Source of the DNA: Halobaculum magnesiiphilum
Lineage (GTDB): Archaea > Halobacteriota > Halobacteria > Halobacteriales > Haloferacaceae
Direction of reading: 5' to 3'
NCBI RefSeq assembly: GCF_019823105.1
Contig: NZ_CP081958.1
Span: 1,550,001 to 1,614,000 of the forward strand
DNA: 64,000 nt
Shown here: in pieces, positions 1 through 8,611 of the stretch
How positions within the stretch are numbered: the stretch's first letter is position 1
Layout: each line of letters begins with the position of its first letter
Position numbers and translations under genes: made by a program
The notes under the pieces: model-generated
Database searches by the model: none
Told to the model about the DNA's origin: nothing
The model's input: only the letters and a program-made list of their open reading frames with translations

Positions 1-300
1 CGCACGCCCGCGGACCTGGCGTCGGTAGTGACAGAGTTCGCCGAGGAGACCGAATACGACGAGGTGTTCGAGGATACGACCGGTTCGGGGGCGACCGGCG
101 GACACGGGCACTCGCACGACCACGGGGATCAGGAGCGCCCGGACGTCGCCGGCGGCGGTGGCATCGCCGAGGCGGTGACGGACGAGGCGGTCGAGTCGGT
201 GCTGGAGGAGGCACAGGAGTTGACCGAGGAGATGTACGGGTTGGACGAGGACCGCGACGGCGACAGCGACGGCGACGGCGACGACGCGACCGAGGAGTAG
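1..300 (+). CDS. C-terminal part of a DUF5810-like protein (5' end outside window)
   Basis: The reading frame is open from the first base of the window to a TAG at 298-300, so only about 99 C-terminal residues are visible. They comprise an acidic helix (EFAEETEYDEVFEDT), a His/Gly-rich stretch (GGHGHSHDHGD) that could bind metal, a second helix ending EEMYGLDED, and an Asp/Glu/Gly tail. From memory this ending and the following DUF5809 gene match the haloarchaeal DUF5810-DUF5809 pair; DUF5810 proteins begin with a C2H2-like zinc finger, which would lie upstream of the window. A GTG at 28 is an unlikely start because the frame continues upstream in protein-like sequence. Function unknown; family assignment is tentative. 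Confidence 0.6.
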   Translation, partial: RTPADLASVVTEFAEETEYDEVFEDTTGSGATGGHGHSHDHGDQERPDVAGGGGIAEAVTDEAVESVLEEAQELTEEMYGLDEDRDGDSDGDGDDATEE

Positions 301-356
301 CCGGTCGCGGTCCCGGAAGGGAACGACTCTTGGCTCGCACGCCCGCACCGACGGGT

Positions 357-824
357 ATGGACACCGAAGGGACGCTCGCGCCGGCGACGCCCGCGGAGGC
401 CCGCGAGGAGTACGACACGCTCGTGCCCGCCGCGAAGGTCGCCGTCCGCGAGGCGGCGAAGGCGATGGAGTTCGACCGCGAGGAGTACGCCGACCGCGTC
501 ACCGGCGAGGTGATCGAGACGGTTCGCGACGCGCTGTTCGCGTCGCTGCTGGAGGTTCACGTCGGCACGCGCGAGGAGTACGAGGCGTGGCTCGACGACC
601 ACCCCGAGTACGAGTCGGACATGGCCGGCAGCGACAACGTCGACAACGTCGTCTGGCACCCGGTCGCGTTCGCGCCCGACGGCGAGGTCCCCAAGCCCGT
701 GGTCGCGGCGACGTGGCAGGCCGAGCGAGAGGCCGCGCTCGGCACGCTCCGCCGGCGCGCGTTCGGACGGGCGTACCGACCCGTCGTCGACGACGGCGGC
801 GAAACCGGCAGCGACGAGGCATAA
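357..824 (+). CDS. DUF5809 family protein
   Basis: Encodes 155 residues. The sequence pattern (EAREEYDTLVPAAKVAVRE near the N terminus, then ASLLEVHVGTREEYEAWL in the middle) matches the haloarchaeal DUF5809 family, whose function is unknown. It looks like a soluble, mostly helical protein with an acidic tail; no catalytic motif is visible. I chose the ATG at 357 rather than the upstream TTG at 330 because a TATA-like ACTCTTGG lies about 27 bases upstream, which fits a leaderless transcript. It follows the DUF5810-like gene by 56 bases, and the conserved adjacency of the two suggests a shared role, possibly as protein partners (inference). Confidence 0.75.
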   Translation: MDTEGTLAPATPAEAREEYDTLVPAAKVAVREAAKAMEFDREEYADRVTGEVIETVRDALFASLLEVHVGTREEYEAWLDDHPEYESDMAGSDNVDNVVWHPVAFAPDGEVPKPVVAATWQAEREAALGTLRRRAFGRAYRPVVDDGGETGSDEA

Positions 825-856
825 CGCGTTTTGCGCCGCCGTCCCCTACCGCGCCC

Positions 857-1258
857 ATGCGACCGGTCACCCGGAAATTCCTCGTCGGCATCGTCGCCGT
901 CGTCCTCCTCCTGCTCGCGCTCGGGGCGCTCCCGTCGTACCTCGGGTCGGGCGACCCGTACTACCTGGAGGCGACGCCCGCGGCCGAGGCCGACGGCCCC
1001 GCCTACGAGCTGAACGCGACCGAGGGCGGCATCGCCGAACAGCGGTTCCAGTACTTCTTCTCGGCGGTCGAGGCGGACGACGGGCGCTCGGAGGCGTACC
1101 GCCGGGGACCGTACGGCCTGAAGGAGGAGTTCAGCCACTCGCCGTTCGACGAGCTGTCGACGTTCCGGGAGTTCGCGCCCGCGGGCGCCGTCGACGGCGA
1201 CGCCGTCTTCGTCCGGTACAACGATACCCGCTACCGCGTAAGCGTCGTCCAACCGTGA
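857..1258 (+). CDS. small exported or membrane-anchored protein of unknown function
   Basis: Encodes 133 residues. It starts with a short basic segment (MRPVTRKF) followed by a hydrophobic run (LVGIVAVVLLLLALGALP), so it is a signal anchor or uncleaved signal peptide with the remainder outside the cell. The outer part is mixed alpha/beta with aromatic-rich motifs (EQRFQYFFSAVE, VFVRYNDTRYRVSVV). No family is recognised. The stop overlaps the GTG start of the Nudix gene (GTGA at 1255-1258), so the two are almost certainly co-transcribed and translationally coupled. The ATG at 857 begins the membrane segment; upstream in-frame sequence is not protein-like. Confidence 0.7.
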   Translation: MRPVTRKFLVGIVAVVLLLLALGALPSYLGSGDPYYLEATPAAEADGPAYELNATEGGIAEQRFQYFFSAVEADDGRSEAYRRGPYGLKEEFSHSPFDELSTFREFAPAGAVDGDAVFVRYNDTRYRVSVVQP

Positions 1259-1896
1259 ACGACGACAGCCGCGACGCGAACGACGCGAACGACTCGGAGG
1301 CGGCCGCCGACGAGTGGACCACCGACGAACCCGACTTCGGCGACGGCCGCCGCCACGACTGGCCGGGCGAGCCAGAGTGGCCCGTGCTGGAGACGGCGGT
1401 GGAGTACGAGACGGGGTGGGTGACGGCCGGCTACGACCTCGTCGAACACCCCGACGGCTCGACGAAGAAGTACTACTGGTCAGAGCTGGCGACGGCCGTG
1501 GTCGTCGTTGCCCGCGCCGGCGACGATCTCCTCATGGTCGAGCAGTACCGCCCGACCGTCCGCAACACGCAGCTTGAACTCCCCGCGGGCATCGTCGAGG
1601 CCGGGGAGTCGTACACCGGAGCGGGCCGGCGGGAGCTGCGCGAGGAGACCGGCTTCGCCGCCGACTCGCTCTCCGTGCTCGGCGAGGTGCAGTGTACGAC
1701 CGGACTGCTTCGCCACACCCGCGGGTTCGTCTTCGCGGAAGGGTTGGAGCCCGTCGGACAGGAACTCGACGACAACGAGTACCTCGTCCCCCGGGCGGTC
1801 CCCGTCGACGAGGCGGTCGACGTGGTCCGCTCGCCGCCGACCAACGACGCGACCCTCGAGGGCGTGCTGCTCGCCCGCGAGGAGGGGGTGCTGTAG
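1255..1896 (+). CDS. Nudix hydrolase, ADP-ribose pyrophosphatase-like
   Basis: Encodes 213 residues. A full Nudix box (G-x5-E-x7-REL-x-EE-x-GF) spans AGIVEAGESYTGAGRREL and the following REETGF at about residues 111-134; it provides the Mg2+-binding glutamates. The N-terminal half has the beta-rich layout of the ADP-ribose/UDP-sugar pyrophosphatase branch (ETGWVTAGYDLVEHPDG, then LLMVEQYRP before the box). The likely reaction is hydrolysis of a nucleoside diphosphate-linked molecule such as ADP-ribose to AMP plus ribose 5-phosphate; the substrate is inferred. The first ~35 residues are an acidic extension typical of halophiles. It starts with a GTG overlapping the stop of the upstream membrane-protein gene. 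Confidence 0.88.
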   Translation: MNDDSRDANDANDSEAAADEWTTDEPDFGDGRRHDWPGEPEWPVLETAVEYETGWVTAGYDLVEHPDGSTKKYYWSELATAVVVVARAGDDLLMVEQYRPTVRNTQLELPAGIVEAGESYTGAGRRELREETGFAADSLSVLGEVQCTTGLLRHTRGFVFAEGLEPVGQELDDNEYLVPRAVPVDEAVDVVRSPPTNDATLEGVLLAREEGVL

Positions 1897-1983
1897 CCGG
1901 GACGGTCCGGTCGGCGATCGACGGGGTCCGACGGGGTCGCCGACGGCGGAGCGCTTTTCACCCGGCGACGGCTCCCCACGGGC

Positions 1984-2358
1984 ATGGACGGCGAGATCAC
2001 GCCCGACGAAGTCGAGCGGCTCCTCGCGGAGGACGCGGACGTCCGCGTCGTCGACATCCGCTCGCCGGGGGCGTACGAGCGCGGCCACATCCCCGGCTCC
2101 GAGAACGTCCCGTTTCAGGAGCTACCCGACCGGGTGGCGTCGCTGACCGGGAGCGAACACATCGTGACGGTGTGCCCGCACGGCAAGGCGAGCGTCCAGG
2201 CGGCGAACCTCATCACGTCCTTCGAGGGGACGACCGACGCGCGCGTCGAGAGCATGGCAGGCGGGCTGGAGGCGTGGGACGGCGAGCTCGAAGCCGGCGT
2301 CGCCGACGCGGACGGGGACGCCGCCGCGGCCGACGACGGCCCGCAGTCACCCTTCTGA
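1984..2358 (+). CDS. rhodanese-like sulfurtransferase, single domain
   Basis: Encodes 124 residues. It has the classic rhodanese layout: an N-terminal VRVVDIRSPGAYERGHIPGS segment, then the active-site loop CPHGKAS with the catalytic cysteine (about residue 61), then MAGGLEAWDGE. Such proteins carry sulfur as a cysteine persulfide in sulfur transfer or cyanide detoxification; the partner is not evident from context. A TATA-like GCGCTTTTCAC lies about 28 bases before the ATG, so the message is probably leaderless. The last 12 bases overlap tail-to-tail with the converging peptidase gene on the other strand. The final ~20 residues are an acidic halophilic tail. Confidence 0.87.
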   Translation: MDGEITPDEVERLLAEDADVRVVDIRSPGAYERGHIPGSENVPFQELPDRVASLTGSEHIVTVCPHGKASVQAANLITSFEGTTDARVESMAGGLEAWDGELEAGVADADGDAAAADDGPQSPF

Positions 2359-4572
2359 CCGGCGCCCCCGCAGGGCCGCCAGCGCGAGCGCGAGCGCCAG
2401 CGACGCCGCGGCCGCGCCGACGCCGAATCCGGGGGCGGAGACGCCGAGGTCGTCGGCGTCCCCGTTCGCGTCGCCACCGCCCGCGTCGTCCCCGCGTTCC
2501 CCGTCAGCCGCCTCGACGGTGAGCGACGCGGTCGCGTCGCCGACCGACACGGTGTAGGTTCCCGGCTCGTCGACGCGGATCGGTACCCGCAGCGTCGCTG
2601 CGTCGTCGGGGGCGACGCGGACGCGCTCGGTCGCGACCGTGCGGCCGTCGACGCGGACCGCGAGGTCGCCCGCGGCGGGAACCGCCCCGTCGGCGACGAC
2701 CTCGGCGGTCACCAGCACCGCGTCGCCGGCGGCGACGCTCGTCCGGTTCAGCGACACCGCGGCGACCGAGGGCGTCGACGGCTCCTCGACGAAGACCTCG
2801 TAGGTGTGCCCGCGCACCGTCAGCGCGTACGTCCCGGGCTCGGTCGGCGTCCACGACAGCGGCACGGTCGCGTTCTCGCCGGCCGAGAGCGTCCCGTTGG
2901 CGACGGCGACCGTCCGGTCGTTCGCCGCGAGCGCGACCCGGTAGTCGCCGGCGGCGCCGCCGTCGTTCGAGACCGACAGCGGGACGGTGACCGTCTCGCC
3001 GACGGCGACCGTGACGGGCGGCGCGAGGCTCCCGTTCCGGAACTTACTCCCGACGCCGACCTCCGCCGGCGAGTCGACCGCGATGCGAGCGACCGGGGTG
3101 CCGAACGCTGTCTCGTGGGCCGATGCCGACCACATCTCGGGGACGGCGTCCGTCCGGACGACCCGTCCCGTCTCCTCGGCGACCGACTCGTCGCCGGCCT
3201 CAGCGACGAGCGCGAGGAAGCGGTCGCCGGAGACGGGGGCGGACTCGGGGTTCAGGCGAGCGAACACCGTGTCGAAGCTGGCGCCGCCGTCGGCGGCCAG
3301 CCGGACCCGGCGGTCGGTCTCCCCGACGACGAGCGAGCCCTTGCGGTAGGGCGTGGCCGTCGTCCACGTGTCCGGGTTTGCAAGCACGTCGTCGGCGTAC
3401 GGCGCCTCGGCGCCGCGTTCGAGGTGGTCGGCGAACGCCGGGAAGTCGATCAACCCCTGTCGGAGCGCGAGCAGGGCGGCGTAGTAGTCGGCCGAGCCCT
3501 CGATCACCCAGCGCGTCTCGGCGGTCGTCGTGAACGACTGCCGCGTGTGGACGTACTCGTGGAGCCAGGCGCTTCGGGGGTCGGCGAGCGGCTCGTCCGC
3601 GCGAACCCACGCGTCGGCGTCGCCCGTCTGGATCCCGGCGACCCCCCAGTCGACGCCGGTCGGCGCGGCGACGAGGAACACCGACTCGTCGCGGTCGCCG
3701 ACGCGGAGCGTCTCCGAGGCCGACGCCAGCGAGTCGAGCACGCGGTCCGGCGTCGCCCGCATCGCGTCGGCCGACGCGGCGGGGACGACGAGCCGGAACG
3801 TCTGCCCGTTCGCGCTGTGCTCGCGGACGGTGTGCTCGCCGAGGAACGCCACGCGCTCGCCGACGGCGCCCGGGCCGTCGGTCGTCGCATCCCGCGAGAG
3901 TCCCACGGTGTCGCCGCGGTAGCGCCACGACACGCCCGTCCCCGGAACCTGCACGAGTGCCCAGGGGCCGGGGTCGACGAAGACGTACCCCTCGTCGCCG
4001 GCGGCGGAGGCGGATGCTGTGGCTCCCTTCAGCGTTCCGCCCGAGAACGCTGGTTCGGCCCGATCGAGCCGGCCGGACGTGGTCGTCCGGTTGGCCGGGA
4101 GGCGATAGCGGATCGTCGGCGCCGCCGTCTCGCCGTCCCACTCGTAGGTGTCGCCGTCTGTCGCGTCGAACCCGTCGGTCGCCACCGACTCGGCGTCGGC
4201 GGCGATCCGCGCCTCGATGGCGGTGACGCGGTCGGGGGCCTCGAACCGGAGCGTGACCGCGACCGAGCCCGGCCGGTCGGGCGTGAGCGCGAGCGTCGTC
4301 GTGAGCCGGATGTCGTCGCCAGCGGCGGTCGAGGCGGCCGTCGGCGACGACGGCGACGACGACGGTGAGACGGTTCTCGGCGACGACGTGGAATCGATCG
4401 CCGCCGGGGGATCGGAACCGACCCCCGTCGGAGGCGTGACGTGAGCGATAGCTACGGCGTCAGCGTCGGCGTCGCCGCCGGCGTCAGTCGCCGGCGCGGC
4501 CGCGACCGCGGGCGCGACGAGCGACGAGACGAGGCAGACGACGACGAGCGCGACGAGGCCTCGCTGCTGCAT
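2347..4572 (-). CDS. secreted HExxH zinc-peptidase-like protein with PGF-type C-terminal anchor
   Basis: Encodes 741 residues. It has a Sec-type signal peptide (LVALVVVCLVSSLVAPAVAAAP), then a beta-rich region, then a metallopeptidase core with H338-E-Y-V-H342 and a third-ligand candidate E358 in WVIEGSADYY, the gluzincin arrangement seen in M1/M61-type enzymes. The C-terminal third holds two Ig-like/CARDB-type beta domains (about residues 500-690), an acidic Gly/Asp linker, and a tail with APGFG, a hydrophobic helix and RGRR. That tail resembles a PGF-CTERM signal cut by archaeosortase A and replaced by a lipid anchor. Its substrate is unknown. It converges on the rhodanese gene with a 12-base overlap. 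Confidence 0.78.
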   Translation of the reverse strand: MQQRGLVALVVVCLVSSLVAPAVAAAPATDAGGDADADAVAIAHVTPPTGVGSDPPAAIDSTSSPRTVSPSSSPSSPTAASTAAGDDIRLTTTLALTPDRPGSVAVTLRFEAPDRVTAIEARIAADAESVATDGFDATDGDTYEWDGETAAPTIRYRLPANRTTTSGRLDRAEPAFSGGTLKGATASASAAGDEGYVFVDPGPWALVQVPGTGVSWRYRGDTVGLSRDATTDGPGAVGERVAFLGEHTVREHSANGQTFRLVVPAASADAMRATPDRVLDSLASASETLRVGDRDESVFLVAAPTGVDWGVAGIQTGDADAWVRADEPLADPRSAWLHEYVHTRQSFTTTAETRWVIEGSADYYAALLALRQGLIDFPAFADHLERGAEAPYADDVLANPDTWTTATPYRKGSLVVGETDRRVRLAADGGASFDTVFARLNPESAPVSGDRFLALVAEAGDESVAEETGRVVRTDAVPEMWSASAHETAFGTPVARIAVDSPAEVGVGSKFRNGSLAPPVTVAVGETVTVPLSVSNDGGAAGDYRVALAANDRTVAVANGTLSAGENATVPLSWTPTEPGTYALTVRGHTYEVFVEEPSTPSVAAVSLNRTSVAAGDAVLVTAEVVADGAVPAAGDLAVRVDGRTVATERVRVAPDDAATLRVPIRVDEPGTYTVSVGDATASLTVEAADGERGDDAGGGDANGDADDLGVSAPGFGVGAAAASLALALALAALRGRRSEG

Positions 4573-4756
4573 TGGCTCCCGGTAGCGCGAGGGCGGCTAA
4601 AGCCGTTGGCGTCTCGGCTGCGTCGGTCGGCCGGTCGCCGGCGGGGCCGAGGCCGGGGCGCGTGTCGGCCGTGCGCGACGACGCAGTAGCTCGCGGCGTC
4701 GAAAACGGGAGAACGAAACGCGACTGCTCGAGTGCGGTGTCAGGTCGGTCCGATGG

Positions 4757-5062
<306 letters not shown>

Positions 5063-5073
5063 CTACAAGAGCG

Positions 5074-5086
5074 CCGTATTAAATCC
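5074..5086 (-). promoter_or_regulatory. TATA box of the aIF1 gene
   Basis: On the coding (minus) strand the sequence reads GATTTAATACGG. Its centre is about 29 bases upstream of the ATG at 5050, the standard archaeal TATA spacing to a transcription start at or next to the start codon. Confidence 0.65.
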
Positions 5087-5175
5087 TGTCGGGTGTTCGC
5101 ATACGGATTCCGACCCACGGGCGCGCGGTCGCGGGGAATCCGGACGGACGCAGGGGGCAGCGGCCCGAACGTCGA

Positions 5176-7518
5176 TCACGTCGGTTTGCCGGCGCCGCCC
5201 AGGCGCCGGAGCACGGGGGCGTGCCGACGGATCAGGTCGTCGACCGCCTCGACGGCCCGCCGGGCCTCCGCCTCGTCGACGCCGCCGCCGTAGCGGGCGC
5301 GCTCGTACGCCTCCGCGACGGTGCGGGCGGACTCGCCGAACCGATCGCGCGAGAGCGCCTCGACGTACTGCCGGGGCGTCTCGCCGGGACGGCGCGACCG
5401 GTAGACGACCGACGCGAGGTACTCCAGACGCCGGAACGCCCGCTCGGCGTCCGTGTCGGGGTCGGCGCTGGACTGGTGGAGCAGCCAGATCGTCCGTCGG
5501 ACCCGCCCCGTCAGGCCGAAGCGGCGCGCGCCGGCGACGACGCCGACCAGCGCGGCGGCGCCGACGGCGACGTCCTCGCGGGTGGGCGCCCACCCCTCGT
5601 TTCCGTCGCCGCCGCCGGATCCGCCGCCGGCGGGCGTCGCGTTCGCGGTGAGGCCGCCGGGGCCGGCGGTGGCGACCGTCGCGTTGCCGAACTGGTCGAT
5701 GCCGGGGTCGATCGCCTCGACGCCGGGCGCCGAGTCGGCGGGGGTGGATCCGCTGTCCGGCGTCGCGGTCGGCGTCTCGTAGCTCCCGTCCTCCGAGCCC
5801 GCGGCGTCGACGTTCTCCTCGCCCTCCTCGCGGGCGGACTCGACGCTCGCCTGTTCGGCGGTCTCGCGCGGACCCGAGGGAGTTGGGTCGAACTGGACCC
5901 AGCCGTGGCCGGGGAAGTACACCTCGACCCACGCGTGCGAGTCGAGACCCCGGACGACCCACTCGTCCTCGGCGACGCGCTGGCCGGACGTGTAGCCGGT
6001 GACGAACCGGGCCGGGACGCCCTGGGTTCGCAACATCGCGACCATCGTCGTCGCGTAGTAGACGCAGTAGCCCGCGTTCATCTCGAACAGGAAGCTGTCG
6101 GCGGTGTTCCCCTGCGGCGGGGGTACGTCCAGCGAGTACTCCTTCGTCCGTTCGAGGTACCGCTCGATCGCGACGGCCGCCTCGTAGGGATTCGACGCGT
6201 CGGTCCGGTCGATCACCTCGGCGGTGCGCTCGCCCACGCGGTCGGGCGTGCTCTCGGGCAACTGCGTGTACCGCGAGGAGACCGACGACGGGTAGTCCGT
6301 CCCGGCGCGGCGAAGTTCCCCGGGGGTCGCGTTCGGGCGCCGGCTGACGACGGTGTAGGTGTCGTTCTCCAGCAGCGTCGTCCCGGGCTTGAGCCCGTCG
6401 TGGTCGGTCACCTGCGCGGTGTCGGCCGCGCGCCCGCGGAGCTCGACCGGCTTCCACGCCGCCGGCAGCGCGTCCATCTGCCCGCGTGCGGTCACCCGCT
6501 GGGCGAGGCGGTCGCTCTCCCCGGGCGGGTCGCCGAGCGATCCGGGGCCGGTGTAGGGAGTCGTCTCGCCCGTTCTGACCCACCTGCCGCCCGTGTAGCG
6601 GTCGTACGAGCCGACGCGCCAGTAGGCTGGCTCGTCGGCCTCGACGGTGAAGCGGACCTCGGGCGAGAGGCGGATGCTGCCGAGCACGCCGACGGAGTCG
6701 GTGTTCGCCACCAGGCTCGACTCGACGGTCGGGGAGTCGCCGCCGGGGAGCACGGGGTTCGTCGCGCTCCCGGGGACGACGGTGACGACGGAGGTGACGA
6801 CGACCATCGCCGCGACGACGACCGCGAGCGTGTCCCACTGGGCGAGCACGCCGGAGCGCCCGGCGGCGGACAGCTCGGAGAAGCCGACCGCGAGGGTGAC
6901 CCCGACGGCGGCAGCGAGGGCGACGCCGACGCCGGCGTCGCCGGTGAGGACGAAGAAGCCGGTCGTGGCCGCGCCGACCGTCGCCGCGGCGGCGTAGCGC
7001 CGACGGACGAGGAGGTACGTCGACAGGAACGTCGGCACCGGAACGAGGAACAGCGCCCACGCGCCGGCGTTGAGCAGCCGCAGCACCGACAGCCCCGTGA
7101 GCAGCGCGAGCACGTCGCCGACGACGCGCCCGGCCGTGAACAGCGCGCGCGCCGACGGCGGCACCGACATGAAGTACCCGACCAGCGCGAGCGCGAAGCC
7201 GACGGCGGTGAGGCCGACGGCGGTCCGCTCGCGGAGGAAGCCGCCGAGCCACGCGGCCGCCGCCGCGACGAGCGCCACCTCCATCAGGAGGAGTGTCGCG
7301 CCGCCGACCACGTCGACGACGTGGTGGAACACCGCGAGGAACGACGCGACCGCGAGGGCGACGCCGGCGGCCGCCGGCGTCCGGACCGCCGCGGCGACCG
7401 AGTAGCGGCCGGCGGCGTCCCCGTCGTCGCCGGAACCGCCACCGCGGTCGGCGGAGCCGTCGCCGGCGGTCCGTCCGGATCCCATCCCGCCGAACCGGTT
7501 TCCGACGGGAGTGCTCAC
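5176..7518 (-). CDS. membrane transglutaminase-like protein (TgpA type)
   Basis: Encodes 780 residues. After a Gly/Asp-rich start there are about seven membrane helices (residues ~45-260), then an extracellular beta region, then a transglutaminase-like cysteine-protease core with triad C485 (AGYCVYYAT), H528 (DSHAWVEVYF) and D544 (FDPTPS). A further membrane helix at ~660 is followed by a C-terminal region (RAFRRLEYLASVVYRSRRP) like the DUF4129 tail of this family. It is the last gene of a MoxR-DUF58-transglutaminase operon; its ATG overlaps the DUF58 stop by 4 bases. The family is linked to envelope or cell-surface protein processing, but the substrate here is unknown. Confidence 0.88.
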   Translation of the reverse strand: MSTPVGNRFGGMGSGRTAGDGSADRGGGSGDDGDAAGRYSVAAAVRTPAAAGVALAVASFLAVFHHVVDVVGGATLLLMEVALVAAAAAWLGGFLRERTAVGLTAVGFALALVGYFMSVPPSARALFTAGRVVGDVLALLTGLSVLRLLNAGAWALFLVPVPTFLSTYLLVRRRYAAAATVGAATTGFFVLTGDAGVGVALAAAVGVTLAVGFSELSAAGRSGVLAQWDTLAVVVAAMVVVTSVVTVVPGSATNPVLPGGDSPTVESSLVANTDSVGVLGSIRLSPEVRFTVEADEPAYWRVGSYDRYTGGRWVRTGETTPYTGPGSLGDPPGESDRLAQRVTARGQMDALPAAWKPVELRGRAADTAQVTDHDGLKPGTTLLENDTYTVVSRRPNATPGELRRAGTDYPSSVSSRYTQLPESTPDRVGERTAEVIDRTDASNPYEAAVAIERYLERTKEYSLDVPPPQGNTADSFLFEMNAGYCVYYATTMVAMLRTQGVPARFVTGYTSGQRVAEDEWVVRGLDSHAWVEVYFPGHGWVQFDPTPSGPRETAEQASVESAREEGEENVDAAGSEDGSYETPTATPDSGSTPADSAPGVEAIDPGIDQFGNATVATAGPGGLTANATPAGGGSGGGDGNEGWAPTREDVAVGAAALVGVVAGARRFGLTGRVRRTIWLLHQSSADPDTDAERAFRRLEYLASVVYRSRRPGETPRQYVEALSRDRFGESARTVAEAYERARYGGGVDEAEARRAVEAVDDLIRRHAPVLRRLGGAGKPT

Positions 7519-8609
7519 GCGATCACCTCCCCGTCGCCGGCGGCCTCGCGACTCCCTCGGGCGCGGTCGAGGCGCGGGTCAGGTCGGGAGACGCCGTACG
7601 TCGCGGGCCGGTCCGAGCGGAAGTCGGCGAACTCGTGGTCCTCGCCGGCGACGGAGACGCGAACGGCGTCGGCCTCGCCGTAGACGGTGACGTCCGCGTC
7701 GGCGTCGGCGACGCGTCCGGGCCCGATCACCGCCAGGCGCTCCAGCAGGCGCACCTGGCTGCCGCGCTCGCCGGTGACGGTGAGCGTCCCGTCGGGGAGG
7801 GACACGTCGACCGGGACGCCGTCCTCGACGAGCGCGAGCGCGAGGCTCGCGGTCGCCTCGGCCATGCCGTCGGCGGCGCCGGGCGCGGCGGCCGCGCCGG
7901 CCGCGACCGAGACCGCCTCCGTCTCCGCCTCCGCGGAGAACTCCTTCACGATGAGGTCGTCGCGCTTGGCGGTCGACTTCCAGTGCACGTCGCGCAGCGA
8001 GTCGCCGCGGGCGTACTCGCGGAGGCGGTCGAACTCGCGGCGCTCCTCGTGGACGCCCGTCTCGTGGAGCGCGCGCAGGTCGCGGCGGGCCCAGCCGGCG
8101 ATGGCGTGGACCGCGGGGTAGACGAGCACCTCGTCCGTCTCCGTCGTCGAGAGGTCGGTCTCCGCGAGCCCGAGCGCGTCGCGGGCGGTCACGCCGGCCG
8201 GGCCGAGGCGGTGGCGCCCGCGCGACTCGTAGGTAACGTCGTACTCGACGGGGACGGCGCCGACGACCGTGTCGAAGACGACCCGGTCGGCGGCGACGCC
8301 GTCGCCGACCCGCTCGCGGACGCGGCCGGCGAACGGGCGGTCCATTCCCTCATCGACGCTCGGGCGGGGGCCGTCGCGGTCGCCGAAGAACAGCCGGACC
8401 GGGTACGTCCGGCCGACGTGGTCGTCCGGCGGCACGTCGCGCGCGACCGCCGGGGGCTCGACCCAGCGCAGCTGGAGATAGGCGGCACTCAACGCGACGA
8501 CGGCGGGCACGACGACGGCGTTGAGTGATCGCGGGCCGAACGCGAGCCCGGAGGCGACGGCGACGAGCGCCACGGCGACGACCGTCTTTCCACGTCGGGT
8601 GAGTCGCAT
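7515..8609 (-). CDS. DUF58 domain protein
   Basis: Encodes 364 residues. Two N-terminal membrane helices (VVAVALVAVASGLAFG and LNAVVVPAVVALSAAYL) are followed by a beta-rich region and the DUF58 hallmark FDRLREYARGDSLRDVHWK leading into STAKRDDLIVKEF (about residues 190-225). DUF58 proteins are von Willebrand A-like and work with MoxR AAA ATPases, probably in assembly or maturation of surface complexes. The gene sits 2 bases after moxR and overlaps the transglutaminase start by 4 bases, so it is the middle gene of a tight operon. The specific role here is not known. Confidence 0.88.
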   Translation of the reverse strand: MRLTRRGKTVVAVALVAVASGLAFGPRSLNAVVVPAVVALSAAYLQLRWVEPPAVARDVPPDDHVGRTYPVRLFFGDRDGPRPSVDEGMDRPFAGRVRERVGDGVAADRVVFDTVVGAVPVEYDVTYESRGRHRLGPAGVTARDALGLAETDLSTTETDEVLVYPAVHAIAGWARRDLRALHETGVHEERREFDRLREYARGDSLRDVHWKSTAKRDDLIVKEFSAEAETEAVSVAAGAAAAPGAADGMAEATASLALALVEDGVPVDVSLPDGTLTVTGERGSQVRLLERLAVIGPGRVADADADVTVYGEADAVRVSVAGEDHEFADFRSDRPATYGVSRPDPRLDRARGSREAAGDGEVIA

Positions 8610-8611
8610 GG

